This document shows positions 54,673 to 63,205 of a stretch of 64,000 nt of DNA, piece by piece. Made by a program: the position numbers and the translations under genes. Every line of letters begins with the position of its first letter. Position 1 is the stretch's first letter. The notes beneath the pieces are model-generated. The model searched no databases and was not told the origin of the DNA. It was given only the letters and a program-made list of their open reading frames with translations. Where the stretch lies: the NCBI RefSeq assembly GCF_016698665.1, contig NZ_CP068046.1, positions 62,001 to 126,000 of the forward strand. Reading direction: 5' to 3'. Source of the DNA: Devosia rhizoryzae (GTDB taxonomy: Bacteria > Pseudomonadota > Alphaproteobacteria > Rhizobiales > Devosiaceae).

Positions 54673-55953
54673 TTAGAGCCGCACCAGGGTTTTGACATCC
54701 ACTGGCAGGCCTGTCGCAAAGCTCTGGTTGGCAGCAATGCCGGTGAGGATGGAGAGGGCGCCGTCGCGGTGGTTGGCGCCGTAGCCGGGGCGCGGGGTGG
54801 CGTCCCCGAAGATCTCTTCGAGCATGATCTTGTCGCCGCCGCCATGGCCGCCTTCGCCTTGCTTGACCGGGACTTCGACCGCTTCGCCATGAAGCGGGAA
54901 GTGGTAGAGCTTCACGCCCTTGGCCGCGCCTTCGGTGTCGGAGGTGGAGCCGGCATTGATGTAGCTGGTTTCGTGTACGGTGAGTTCGAGGCGCCCGCCG
55001 GTGCCGTTGATGGCGACGTTGAAGCCTTCCCAGGGCGCATAGGCATAGAGCGAATAGGTCATCACCGCCTTGTTGCGGTAGCGGACCATGACATTCATCG
55101 TGTCTTCGATTGAGATGCCGTCGCCGAACACGTTCTGATCGCGCTGGTAGCCGTCTTCCTTCTCGGCGTCCCAATAAAGACCCTTCTGCACCGGGTTTGA
55201 GGTCAGATCGATGGCGAACTTGTCGTCCTTGGCGGCTTCGACGCCGGTGGTGCGGGTATAGGGGGTGAAGACGCCGCGCTCTTCGGCATTGGCGCGGCCA
55301 TAAAATTTCAAATCGCCCATGCCGAAGACCGTGCTTGGCTCGGAGCCGAGCCAGAAGTTGACCAGGTCGAAATGGTGCGTCGACTTGTGGACCATTAGGC
55401 CGCCGGAATTGCGCTTGTCGCGGTGCCAGCGGCGGAAATAATCGGCGCCATGGCGAGTATCGAGCAGCCATTCGAAATGAACCGAGGTGACCTTGCCGAT
55501 AGCGCCATCTGCGATCATCTCGCGCAGGGCCGAATTGTGCGGGGCATAGCGGTAGTTGAAGGTGACGCGGACTTGTCTGCCGGTGCGCTCGACGGTGTCG
55601 AGAATGGCCTGGCACTTTTCGGCGTCGGTGGTCATCGGCTTCTCGGTGATGACGTCGCAACCCGCTTCAAGCGCGGCAATAATGTAGAGGTGGTGGGTGC
55701 GGTCGATCGAGGTGACGATGACGGTGTCCGGCTTGTGCTCGGCCAGCATCCTCTTAAAGTCCGCCGCCTTGTAGGTGGGGACGGGCTCGCCGCCCAGTTC
55801 GCCTGATATGACCTTGTTGGTGAAATCCATGCGCGCCTGGTTGGTATCGCAGAGCGCCACGAGGCGGGATTGGGCGCGGTGCGGGCCCAGGATTGCCTCA
55901 TAGAACATGCGGGCGCGGCCGCCGGTGCCCACCAGAGCGTAGGTCTTGGTCAT
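54673..55953 (-). CDS. Gfo/Idh/MocA family oxidoreductase
   Basis: 426 residues from the ATG at 55953, preceded by AGGAGG. The NAD(P)-binding motif GTGGRARMF, the conserved EKPMTT (catalytic Lys) and HKSTHHFDLVNFWLG (the usual active-site His region) are present. The C-terminal domain carries GEGGHGGGDKIMLEEIF. It is longer than the usual ~340, due to insertions between residues 220 and 330. It probably oxidises a sugar or inositol derivative. Divergent from a GntR gene and probably controlled by it; the operator is at 56002-56023. Confidence 0.88.
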   Translation of the reverse strand: MTKTYALVGTGGRARMFYEAILGPHRAQSRLVALCDTNQARMDFTNKVISGELGGEPVPTYKAADFKRMLAEHKPDTVIVTSIDRTHHLYIIAALEAGCDVITEKPMTTDAEKCQAILDTVERTGRQVRVTFNYRYAPHNSALREMIADGAIGKVTSVHFEWLLDTRHGADYFRRWHRDKRNSGGLMVHKSTHHFDLVNFWLGSEPSTVFGMGDLKFYGRANAEERGVFTPYTRTTGVEAAKDDKFAIDLTSNPVQKGLYWDAEKEDGYQRDQNVFGDGISIEDTMNVMVRYRNKAVMTYSLYAYAPWEGFNVAINGTGGRLELTVHETSYINAGSTSDTEGAAKGVKLYHFPLHGEAVEVPVKQGEGGHGGGDKIMLEEIFGDATPRPGYGANHRDGALSILTGIAANQSFATGLPVDVKTLVRL

Positions 55954-56001
55954 CGATTTCCTCCTCGAAACGTCGCTGCGCAAGACTTACGCCGTGCCTG
56001 T

Positions 56002-56023
56002 ACAATCTTCCATACAAGATTGT
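56002..56023. promoter_or_regulatory. Inverted repeat, candidate GntR operator
   Basis: Perfect 8-bp arms ACAATCTT (56002-56009) and AAGATTGT (56016-56023) with a 6-bp centre, and an overlapping TTCCA/TGGAA pair. It lies between the divergent Gfo/Idh/MocA and GntR genes, about 50 bp from each start. Confidence 0.6.
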
Positions 56024-56073
56024 GGAAATCTGCGATAGTTTCCATTGACCGCCGGTTGGGGTAGGGGAGCGAC

Positions 56074-56754
56074 ATGAGCGAGATCGCAGGCGACATCGTT
56101 GCGGAAGAAACCATGGCCATGCGCGTGGTGGGATCACTTCGCGACGAGATCGTCTCGATGGCAATGAAGCCCGGCGACGTCATATCGGAGAGCGATATCG
56201 CGGCGCGCTACGGGATTTCCCGGCAGCCGGTGCGGGAGGCGTTTATCCGGCTGGCGCAGCAGGGGCTGCTCTTGATCCGGCCCAAGCGCGCCACGGTGGT
56301 GAAGAAAATATCGCCCGATGGGGTGCGGCAGAGCCGGTTCATTCGCGAAAGCATCGAGGTCGAGATCATCAGGCGGGTGGCGGCGCAGCCGGGGGCGGAT
56401 GCAGCGGCGGTCTTGGCGGGGCTGATTGCGGACCAGGAAGAGGCGTCGGGCAAGGGTGACAGCCGCGGCTTTCACCTCCTTGACGAGCTTTTTCACCGGA
56501 CCTTGGCGCGGCTGGCGGGAGTGGAATATGCCTGGCAGCTGATCGACGATCACAAGATGCAGCTCGACCGGGTGCGATATCTGACGTTGGGCGTGAGTTC
56601 GAGCCAACGGGCGATCGCCGAGCATAAGGCGATCGCCGAAGCGGTCGGGCGGGCAGATGTTGCCGGGGCGGAGCGGGCGATGCGCGATCATCTGGGGCGG
56701 GCCGAGGCGCTGTTGAGCCAGACGATCGCCGATTTCCCGGATTACTTCGAATAG
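56074..56754 (+). CDS. GntR family regulator (FCD subfamily)
   Basis: 226 residues. The N-terminal winged HTH has LRDEIVSMAMKPGDVISESDIAARYGISRQPVREAFIRLAQQG (in two parts), and the FCD helical domain has FHLLDELFHRTLARLAG with metal-ligand-type His residues. It is divergent from the oxidoreductase gene, with the inverted repeat at 56002-56023 between them. It most likely represses that gene and itself in response to a sugar acid. Unrelated in sequence detail to the GntR at 24.3 kb. Confidence 0.9.
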   Translation: MSEIAGDIVAEETMAMRVVGSLRDEIVSMAMKPGDVISESDIAARYGISRQPVREAFIRLAQQGLLLIRPKRATVVKKISPDGVRQSRFIRESIEVEIIRRVAAQPGADAAAVLAGLIADQEEASGKGDSRGFHLLDELFHRTLARLAGVEYAWQLIDDHKMQLDRVRYLTLGVSSSQRAIAEHKAIAEAVGRADVAGAERAMRDHLGRAEALLSQTIADFPDYFE

Positions 56755-56830
56755 GAACCAGCAGCGCCGCAGACTTGTTCACCAAGAGAGTGGCCTTTAG
56801 GTTGGCGCTCGACTTGATTTGGGGAATACA

Positions 56831-57805
56831 ATGAAAACGCGGCGGCTGGGCAAGACGGGTTACGACGTAAGCGAAATCGGGCTCGGCTGCTGGCAGCTGG
56901 GCGGTGATTTCGGGCCTGTGGGCGACGAGACGGCCAATGCCATTCTCGACCATGCGCTGGCGGGGGGCGTGACCTTCTGGGACACGGCTGACGTTTATGG
57001 CGGCGGGCTTTCGGAGAGCCGGATCGGCGCGCATGCCAAGAGCGCCGACGTCAAGGTTGCGACAAAGCTCGGGCGTTCAGGCGCCTTGTTCCCGAACGGC
57101 TATACCAAGGATGGCATTCGCGAGAGCCTCCAGGCTTCGGCTTCGCGGCTGGGTGTCGCAACGCTGGACCTGGCGCAGCTTCACTGCGTGCCGACCGAGG
57201 TGCTGCGCGAAGGTTCGATCTTCACCTGGATGGATGAGCTCAAGGCCGAGGGGCTGGTGCGCCACTGGGGCGCCAGTGTCGAGACCATCGAGGAGGGTCT
57301 GATCTGCCTCGACCAGCCGGGTTGCGCGACGCTGCAGATCATTTTCAACATTTTCCGGCAGGACGCGGCGGAGAATTTGCTGCCGCTGGCGGCGGAGCGC
57401 GATGTCGGCGTGATCGTGCGGTTGCCGCTGGCCAGCGGGTTGCTGAGCGGGAAGTACGACAAGACCACGCGCTTCGATGAAAGCGACCATCGCAACTATA
57501 ATCGCGACGGCGAGGCTTTTTCGGTGGGCGAAACTTTTTCCGGTATCCGCTTCGAGCGCGGCGTCGAGCTTGTGGCGCAGCTCAAGGGCCTTGCGCCCGA
57601 AGGCATGCCGATGAGCCAGTTCGCCCTGCGCTGGATCCTCGATCATCCGCAGGTTTCGACGGTGATTGCGGGCGTCAGCAAGCCCGAGCAGATCGCGGAC
57701 AATGTGGCCGCAAGCGAGCGCAAGAGCCTGTTCCCGGCGCTGAACAAGCAGCTGGCCGAATGGTACGAGAAGAATGTGAAGGCGGAGATCCGGGGCGGGG
57801 TGTGA
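56831..57805 (+). CDS. Aldo/keto reductase
   Basis: 324 residues from the ATG at 56831 (GGGGA upstream). The catalytic tetrad is readable: Asp and Tyr in FWDTADVYGGG, Lys in VKVATKLG and His in LAQLHCVP. SQFALRWILDHPQVSTVIAGVSKPEQIADN is the NADPH-binding C-terminal portion. It fits the AKR11/AKR13-like bacterial group that reduces sugars or aldehydes. Gene order after the GntR suggests it may belong to the same sugar-related group, but it has its own RBS 76 bp away. Confidence 0.88.
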   Translation: MKTRRLGKTGYDVSEIGLGCWQLGGDFGPVGDETANAILDHALAGGVTFWDTADVYGGGLSESRIGAHAKSADVKVATKLGRSGALFPNGYTKDGIRESLQASASRLGVATLDLAQLHCVPTEVLREGSIFTWMDELKAEGLVRHWGASVETIEEGLICLDQPGCATLQIIFNIFRQDAAENLLPLAAERDVGVIVRLPLASGLLSGKYDKTTRFDESDHRNYNRDGEAFSVGETFSGIRFERGVELVAQLKGLAPEGMPMSQFALRWILDHPQVSTVIAGVSKPEQIADNVAASERKSLFPALNKQLAEWYEKNVKAEIRGGV

Positions 57806-57807
57806 AG

Positions 57808-57857
57808 ACCCTTCACCCGGCGCTTCGTGCCGACCTCTCCCCAGAGGGGCGAGGTTA
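57808..57857. repeat. Type C intergenic repeat
   Basis: CCCTTCACCCGGCGCTTCGTGC followed by CGACCTCTCCCC and GGGGCGAGGTTA: near-identical to 48783-48830, here just after the aldo/keto reductase stop. The hairpin ACCTC.CCCC/GGGGCGAGGT is perfect. Confidence 0.7.
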
Positions 57858-57946
57858 AGCAAGCTCAAGCTGCTGTGTGAGACCTAGCGGTGCGCGATTT
57901 GGGCACCTAGGTTAGGGCCACCTGCCGCATAACCAGAGTTCCCCCG

Positions 57947-60853
57947 ATGTCCCATCCTGCCTTCGAGCTTGTCCGCGACGAGCGTATTGCCGAGATCAAT
58001 TCGCAAGCGCTGCTCTACAAGCACAAGAAGACCGGGGCGGAGGTGCTGAGCCTCGTCAATGACGACGAGAACAAGGTGTTCGGCATCACCTTCAAGACGC
58101 CGCCGGAGGACTCCACTGGCATCGCGCATATTCTCGAGCACTCGGTGCTGTGCGGATCGCGGAAATATCCGGTCAAGAAGCCGTTTGTGGAGCTCCTCAA
58201 GGGCTCCATGCACACCTTCCTCAACGCCATGACCTATCCGGACAAAACGGCCTATCCGGTGGCGAGTCAGAACCTCAAGGATTTCTATAACCTTGTGGAT
58301 GTCTATCTCGATGCGGTGTTGTTTCCGCTGATCTCGGAGGATACGTTCGAGCAGGAGGGCTGGCATTACGAGCTCGAAAGCGCGGATGCGCCGCTGGTTT
58401 ATAAGGGTGTGGTCTTCAACGAGATGAAGGGCGTGTATTCGTCGCCGGACTCGGTGATGCATACGCTCAGCCAGAACGCACTTTATCCGGATACGACCTA
58501 TGGCAAGAGCTCGGGGGGTGATCCGAAGGCCATTCCCGAGCTGACCTACGAGCAGTTCAAGCGCTTTCACCAGACCTATTATCATCCGAGCAATGCACGG
58601 GTGGTGTTTTCGGGCGACGATGCGCCGGAGCAGCGGCTGGCAATTCTGGATGAGTATTTCAGTCAGTTCGACCGCATCGCCGTGAATGCCGAGGTCAAGT
58701 TGCAGCCGCGCTGGAATGCACCGCGTCAGGTGTCCGGCACCTATGCGGGTGCGATCGATCCGGAGAAGCGCCGCGACGGAATGGTGACGGTCAACTGGAT
58801 GATCGATCCTCCGGAAGATCGCGAAGAAACGCTGAGCCATGGCTTGCTGAGCTATTTGCTGGCCGGCAATTCGGCGGCGCCTCTGCGCAAGAAGCTGACC
58901 GAGAGCGGGCTGGGCGAAGGCATGATCGGGGGCGGGATCGGCACCTATCTGCGCCAGCCGATGGGCGGTTTTGGACTGAAGGGCATCGATCCGGCGGATG
59001 CTGGGAAGGTTGAGGCGCTGGTACTGGAAACGCTGGGCGAGATCGCCGAGAGCGGTTTTTCAGAAGAGCAGCGCGAGGCAGCGCTCAACACGTTTGAATT
59101 CAACCTGCGCGAACAAAATACCGGCGGCACGCCGCGGGGTATGACCTATATGTTTTCGGCGCTCGGCTCGTGGCTGCATGGCGGCGACCCTCTGGCGCCG
59201 CTCGTCTATGAGGATGCGCTGGCGTCGCTGAAGCAGAAGGCGGGCGAGGGGCATTTCGAGCGTGAAATCCGCCGGCTGTTCCTCGACAACCAGCATCGCG
59301 TGACGGCAAAGCTTGAGGCCGATCCGGAGCAGGGCGCGCGCGAGGCAAAGGCGGAAGCGGACCGGCTGGCGGCGGTGCGGGATGGTCTCGACGAGACTGC
59401 GCGCCAGCATGTCGTCGAGCGGACGGAGCGGCTCAAGGCCTTGCAGGAGGCCGTCGACAAGCCGGAGGATCTGGCAAAGATCCCGACGCTGACGCTGGCT
59501 GACCTCGATCGGGATATCCGCACCGTGCCCACCGAAGAGAGCGCCATCGACGGGGCGCGGCTGCTTTATCATGACCTGTCGACGCTGGGCATTCTGTATC
59601 TCGACCTGGGGTTTGACCTCCACGTGCTCGACAAGGAGCACTTGCCCTATTTGCCGCTATTCGGGCGGGCCTTGCTGCAGACCGGGACGCAGAAGGAAGA
59701 TTTTGTTTCGCTGACGCAGCGGATCGGGCGGACGACTGGCGGGGTGCAGCAGCACCGGGCGCTGGCCACAAGGCAGGACGGCTCGGGCACGGCAGCGTGG
59801 TTCTTTCTTTCGGGCAAGGCCGTGCCGGACAAATTCGGCGCCATGCTCGAGATCATGGGCGAGGTGCTGCTCGACGCAAACCTCGATAATCGCCAGCGTT
59901 TCCGGCAGATGGCGCTCGAGGAAAAGGCCGGGTTCGAGGCGCGTCTTGTTCCTGGCGGCAACGGGATTGTCGACACGCGCATCAAGGCGGGGCTGACCGA
60001 AGCGGGCTGGATCGCCGAGCAGATGGGCGGCGTAAGCTATCTCGAGTTCTTGCGGGGCCTCGTGAAGCGCATCGACGCGGATTGGGATGGCGTCGAGGCC
60101 GTGCTGCGGACAATTCGCGACCGGCTGTTCAACCGGGACGGAATGGTGGTCAACCTCACCGCGGACCAATCGCTGTGGCAGCAGGCGCGCAGCGAACTGG
60201 GCCCATTTATCGGCGGCCTTCCCGATCTCGACTATCCGATAGCGGACTGGAGCCAGGACCTCCTGCCCAAGAACGAAGGGCTCGTGATCTCGGCGCAGGT
60301 CAATTATGTGGGCAAGGGCGCGAACCTCAAGGCGCTTGGGCTGGAACTCAGCGCGGCAGCGACGGTGGTGCTGCGGCATCTCAACACAACATATTTGTGG
60401 GACAAGGTGCGTGTGCAGGGCGGCGCCTATGGCGGGTCGAGCCGCTTCGACCTGAGTTCGGGCAATTTTGCTTTCCTCAGCTATCGCGACCCCAATCTGC
60501 TGAAGACCGTGGATGCCTATGATGGGGCAGCCAAAGCCTTGCGCGCCGGGATCGGCGAAGCAGACCTGGTGCGTTCGGTGATCGGCGTCGTCGGCGATCT
60601 CGATCGGCCGGAGTTTCCCGATGCCAAGGGATATTCGGCCATGTGGCGCATCCTGAGCGGCACGACCGACGCGATGCGCCAGCAGCGGCGCGACGAAATC
60701 CTTACGGCATCGCCGAAGGATTTTGAGGCGGTGGCGGATGCGCTTGAGGCCGTGGCACGAGAGGGCCATGTGGTGGTGCTGGGTGGCGAGGCGGCGATCG
60801 CGGCGGCGAATGATAAGCGGCCGGGGATGCTTGAGGTGACCAAAGTTCAGTAG
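57947..60853 (+). CDS. M16C-family metallopeptidase (PreP-like)
   Basis: 968 residues with the two-lobe M16C layout. The zinc motif is HILEH (61-65, HxxEH). Further down are NEMKGVYSSPDS, which contains the third zinc-ligand Glu, and the FHQTYYHPSNARVVFSG region. The C-terminal half carries RVQGGAYGGSSRF, the second substrate-binding Arg/Tyr site of the family. It is a large peptide-degrading chamber protease for unstructured peptides of up to ~70 residues. No signal peptide. Highly conserved in alphaproteobacteria; gene stands alone. Confidence 0.95.
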   Translation: MSHPAFELVRDERIAEINSQALLYKHKKTGAEVLSLVNDDENKVFGITFKTPPEDSTGIAHILEHSVLCGSRKYPVKKPFVELLKGSMHTFLNAMTYPDKTAYPVASQNLKDFYNLVDVYLDAVLFPLISEDTFEQEGWHYELESADAPLVYKGVVFNEMKGVYSSPDSVMHTLSQNALYPDTTYGKSSGGDPKAIPELTYEQFKRFHQTYYHPSNARVVFSGDDAPEQRLAILDEYFSQFDRIAVNAEVKLQPRWNAPRQVSGTYAGAIDPEKRRDGMVTVNWMIDPPEDREETLSHGLLSYLLAGNSAAPLRKKLTESGLGEGMIGGGIGTYLRQPMGGFGLKGIDPADAGKVEALVLETLGEIAESGFSEEQREAALNTFEFNLREQNTGGTPRGMTYMFSALGSWLHGGDPLAPLVYEDALASLKQKAGEGHFEREIRRLFLDNQHRVTAKLEADPEQGAREAKAEADRLAAVRDGLDETARQHVVERTERLKALQEAVDKPEDLAKIPTLTLADLDRDIRTVPTEESAIDGARLLYHDLSTLGILYLDLGFDLHVLDKEHLPYLPLFGRALLQTGTQKEDFVSLTQRIGRTTGGVQQHRALATRQDGSGTAAWFFLSGKAVPDKFGAMLEIMGEVLLDANLDNRQRFRQMALEEKAGFEARLVPGGNGIVDTRIKAGLTEAGWIAEQMGGVSYLEFLRGLVKRIDADWDGVEAVLRTIRDRLFNRDGMVVNLTADQSLWQQARSELGPFIGGLPDLDYPIADWSQDLLPKNEGLVISAQVNYVGKGANLKALGLELSAAATVVLRHLNTTYLWDKVRVQGGAYGGSSRFDLSSGNFAFLSYRDPNLLKTVDAYDGAAKALRAGIGEADLVRSVIGVVGDLDRPEFPDAKGYSAMWRILSGTTDAMRQQRRDEILTASPKDFEAVADALEAVAREGHVVVLGGEAAIAAANDKRPGMLEVTKVQ

Positions 60854-60865
60854 GGCAGGATAAAC

Positions 60866-60996
60866 GCCCCCTCATCCGTCTCGCTGGCGCGAGCCACCTT
60901 CTCCCGCAAGGGGAGAAGGGTAAGTTGGTGGTTGTTTGGGCACAGTGCCCCCTTCTCCCCTTGCGGGAGAAGGTGCCCGAAGGGCGGATGAGGGTT
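60866..60996. repeat. Palindromic intergenic repeat (type B), two inverted units
   Basis: Left unit CCCCTCATCCG...CCTTCTCCCGCAAGGGGAGAAGGG, right unit CCCTTCTCCCCTTGCGGGAG...GGGCGGATGAGGG, about 40 bp apart. The same two units as at 26764-26912, in the opposite order. Between the PreP-like and esterase stops, so probably a bidirectional terminator. Confidence 0.8.
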
Positions 60997-62002
60997 ACTT
61001 GCTCAGCACTTCAGCCAAATAGGGCAGGCTCACGTCCATGCGGTAGTCGACGCCGGAATGGTTGTCCGGGAATTCTTCGTAGCGGTGGGCGATGGCTTGC
61101 GCTTCGAGATGTTTGTGGATGCGGCGGGTGCCGTAGAGGATCGCGTATTGGTCCTCGGTGCCGCAATCGAGGTAGAAGCCCTTGAGCTTGGTGATGCTGT
61201 CGGCATGGGTCTTGACCATCACGGCAGGGTCCCAGTGCAGCCAATTGTTCCAGCGGTCCTCGATGACCTCGCAGGTGTCGAGTGTGACCGGCAGCCGGAT
61301 GCCAAGATAGGCGTCCGGATCCGGGTCAAAGCTCGCTGCCTGGCAGAGGAACATCAGGACATGGGTGTCCTTGCCATCGAGCTTGAGCTTGGCTTCGAAG
61401 GCATTCATCCATTGCTCGATCGAGTTTCCCTGCTTGGCAAGAGCCATCAGTATGTCCGGGAAGCCCGCGAGATACAGGTTCTCGAAACCGGCATCGCCGG
61501 AATGACTGGCAGCGGCCGACCAGGTGTCGGAATGGCGCATGGCGTGGACTAGGGCGCCAAAGCCGCCGGAGGATTTGCCGAAGACGCCGCGCTTGCCCTG
61601 GCCGCCGCAGCCGAACTTGCTTTCGACTGCGGGGAGCATTTCGTCGATCAGGAAGTCCTCGTAGTTCCCGAGAACGGGTGAGTTCACATATTGATTGCCG
61701 CCGAGACGCGAGAAGCAATCGGGAAAGGCGACGGCGACCGGGGCCATCTTGCCGTCGCCGATCAGCCGATCGAGGCGCTCGGGAACGTTTTCGGTGAAGC
61801 TTTTCCAGGCGGTGTGGGCCGGGCCGCCCGCGGTATAGCCGACGAGATCGACGAGGAGGGGGAGGTTTTCGCCGGTGTGGCCGGCGGGGATGTAGACGTC
61901 GACAATGCGAGTCGTGGGATCGCCGAGGAGATTGCCGGCGAGGGCTTTGCTGTCGAGGGTGAGGCGGTAGATGGTGCCGGCGGGATGATTGGTTTTGCGC
62001 AT
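60995..62002 (-). CDS. Esterase family protein (EstD/S-formylglutathione hydrolase-like)
   Basis: 335 residues, ATG at 62002. The nucleophile elbow GVFGKSSGGFGAL, the preceding VAVAFPDCFSRLGGNQYVNS region (oxyanion/lid part), and a late DCGTEDQY acid and FPDNHSGVDYRM His define the esterase D family (FrmB/Ag85-like). It hydrolyses short acyl esters or thioesters; S-formylglutathione is one possible substrate, but no glutathione-dependent formaldehyde dehydrogenase gene is near. No signal peptide. Convergent with PreP across a type B repeat. Confidence 0.83.
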   Translation of the reverse strand: MRKTNHPAGTIYRLTLDSKALAGNLLGDPTTRIVDVYIPAGHTGENLPLLVDLVGYTAGGPAHTAWKSFTENVPERLDRLIGDGKMAPVAVAFPDCFSRLGGNQYVNSPVLGNYEDFLIDEMLPAVESKFGCGGQGKRGVFGKSSGGFGALVHAMRHSDTWSAAASHSGDAGFENLYLAGFPDILMALAKQGNSIEQWMNAFEAKLKLDGKDTHVLMFLCQAASFDPDPDAYLGIRLPVTLDTCEVIEDRWNNWLHWDPAVMVKTHADSITKLKGFYLDCGTEDQYAILYGTRRIHKHLEAQAIAHRYEEFPDNHSGVDYRMDVSLPYLAEVLSK

Positions 62003-62045
62003 GTTTTTGTTCCTTTTTTGACGAGCCTAGCACGGGAGCGCGGCA

Positions 62046-62153
62046 TGCGCCTCCCTCCCCCTTGAGGGAGGGATTGAGGGAGGGGGTGGTTCAGTTCGTC
62101 ACTGATGGACCCCCACCCCCAGCCCCTCCCCTCAAGGGGGAGGGGAGCCGGGC
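62046..62153. repeat. GC-rich palindromic intergenic repeat (type D, related to type A)
   Basis: CTCCCTCCCCC TTGA GGGAGGGA...GGGAGGGGGTGG on the left and CCCCCACCCCCAGCCCCTCCCC...GGGGGAGGGGAG on the right form two hairpins around a ~12-bp middle. It lies between the divergent esterase and exonuclease genes, so it would be in a 5' region rather than at a gene end. Confidence 0.65.
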
Positions 62154-62200
62154 CGGCAGTCGTACTGAACCGCCCTGCATTTAGAGTCGTTGTGGACTCC

Positions 62201-63205
62201 ATGAACAAGCCGATCCTCAATCGCGATCTTTATGTGCCTTCGATCGATGCGTGGATCGATCCCAATACGCCAAAACCGCGGGCGATCATTACGCATGGGC
62301 ATGCCGACCATGCGCGGTCCGGGCATGGCGCGGTGCTGGCGACGCCGGAAACGGTGGCGATCATGAAGGTGCGCTATGGCGAGGATTGCGCCGGCACGTT
62401 CCAGGCATTGGCGCTGGGCGAGCGGCTGGTGATGGACAATGCCGTGGTGAGCCTTCATCCCGCCGGGCATATTCTGGGATCGGCGCAGGTGCTGATAGAG
62501 GCCGAAGGGCAGCGGGCGGTGGTGACGGGGGATTACAAGCGCCTGCCGGACCGGACCTCGGAAGCGTTCGAGCCGGTGGACTGCGATATTCTGGTGACCG
62601 AAGCGACGTTCGGACTGCCGGTGTTTCAGCACCCAAAGCCACAGGCGGAGATCGCGCGGCTGTTAAAATCGGTGGCGGACCAGCCGGAGCGGGCGCATCT
62701 GGTCGGGTCGTATGCGCTGGGCAAGGCACAGCGTGTCATTGCGCTGTTGCGCGATGCCGGCTGGGACAAGCCGATCTACCTTCATGGCGCGATGATCCGG
62801 CTTTGCGAGCTATATCAGGAGCTGGGTGTCGACCTCGGCGAGCTGATCCCGGCCACCGGCATGCCGAAGGCTGCGATGGCGGGGCAGATCGTGATTGCGC
62901 CGGCTTCGGCCATTCGCGACAGGTGGAGCCGGCGCTTTCCCGATCCGGTCGTGTGCCAGGCTTCGGGCTGGATGAGCATCAAGCAGCGGGCGCGACAGGC
63001 GCTGGTCGAGCTGCCGCTGGTGATCTCGGACCATTGCGACTGGGGCGAGCTCAACACATCCATCATCGACAGCGGCGCCTCGACCGTGTGGGTGACGCAT
63101 GGACGCGAGGATGCGCTGGTTTATTGGTGCCGGCAGCAGGGTTTGGACGCCGAGCCGCTGGCGCTGCCGGGGCTCGATGACGATGGCGGGGAGGGCGGCG
63201 AATGA
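62201..63205 (+). CDS. Ligase-associated MBL-fold DNA exonuclease
   Basis: 334 residues from the ATG at 62201. The metallo-beta-lactamase motif THGHADHARSGH (His32, His34, Asp36, His37), then PAGHILGSAQ and VTGDYK, match the Snm1/exonuclease group that is encoded with ATP-dependent ligases. The C-terminal beta-CASP-type region contains SYALGKAQRVIALLR and WVTHGREDALVYWCRQQG. It processes DNA 3' or 5' ends. Its stop overlaps the DNA ligase start by 4 bp (ATGA at 63202-63205). Confidence 0.9.
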   Translation: MNKPILNRDLYVPSIDAWIDPNTPKPRAIITHGHADHARSGHGAVLATPETVAIMKVRYGEDCAGTFQALALGERLVMDNAVVSLHPAGHILGSAQVLIEAEGQRAVVTGDYKRLPDRTSEAFEPVDCDILVTEATFGLPVFQHPKPQAEIARLLKSVADQPERAHLVGSYALGKAQRVIALLRDAGWDKPIYLHGAMIRLCELYQELGVDLGELIPATGMPKAAMAGQIVIAPASAIRDRWSRRFPDPVVCQASGWMSIKQRARQALVELPLVISDHCDWGELNTSIIDSGASTVWVTHGREDALVYWCRQQGLDAEPLALPGLDDDGGEGGE

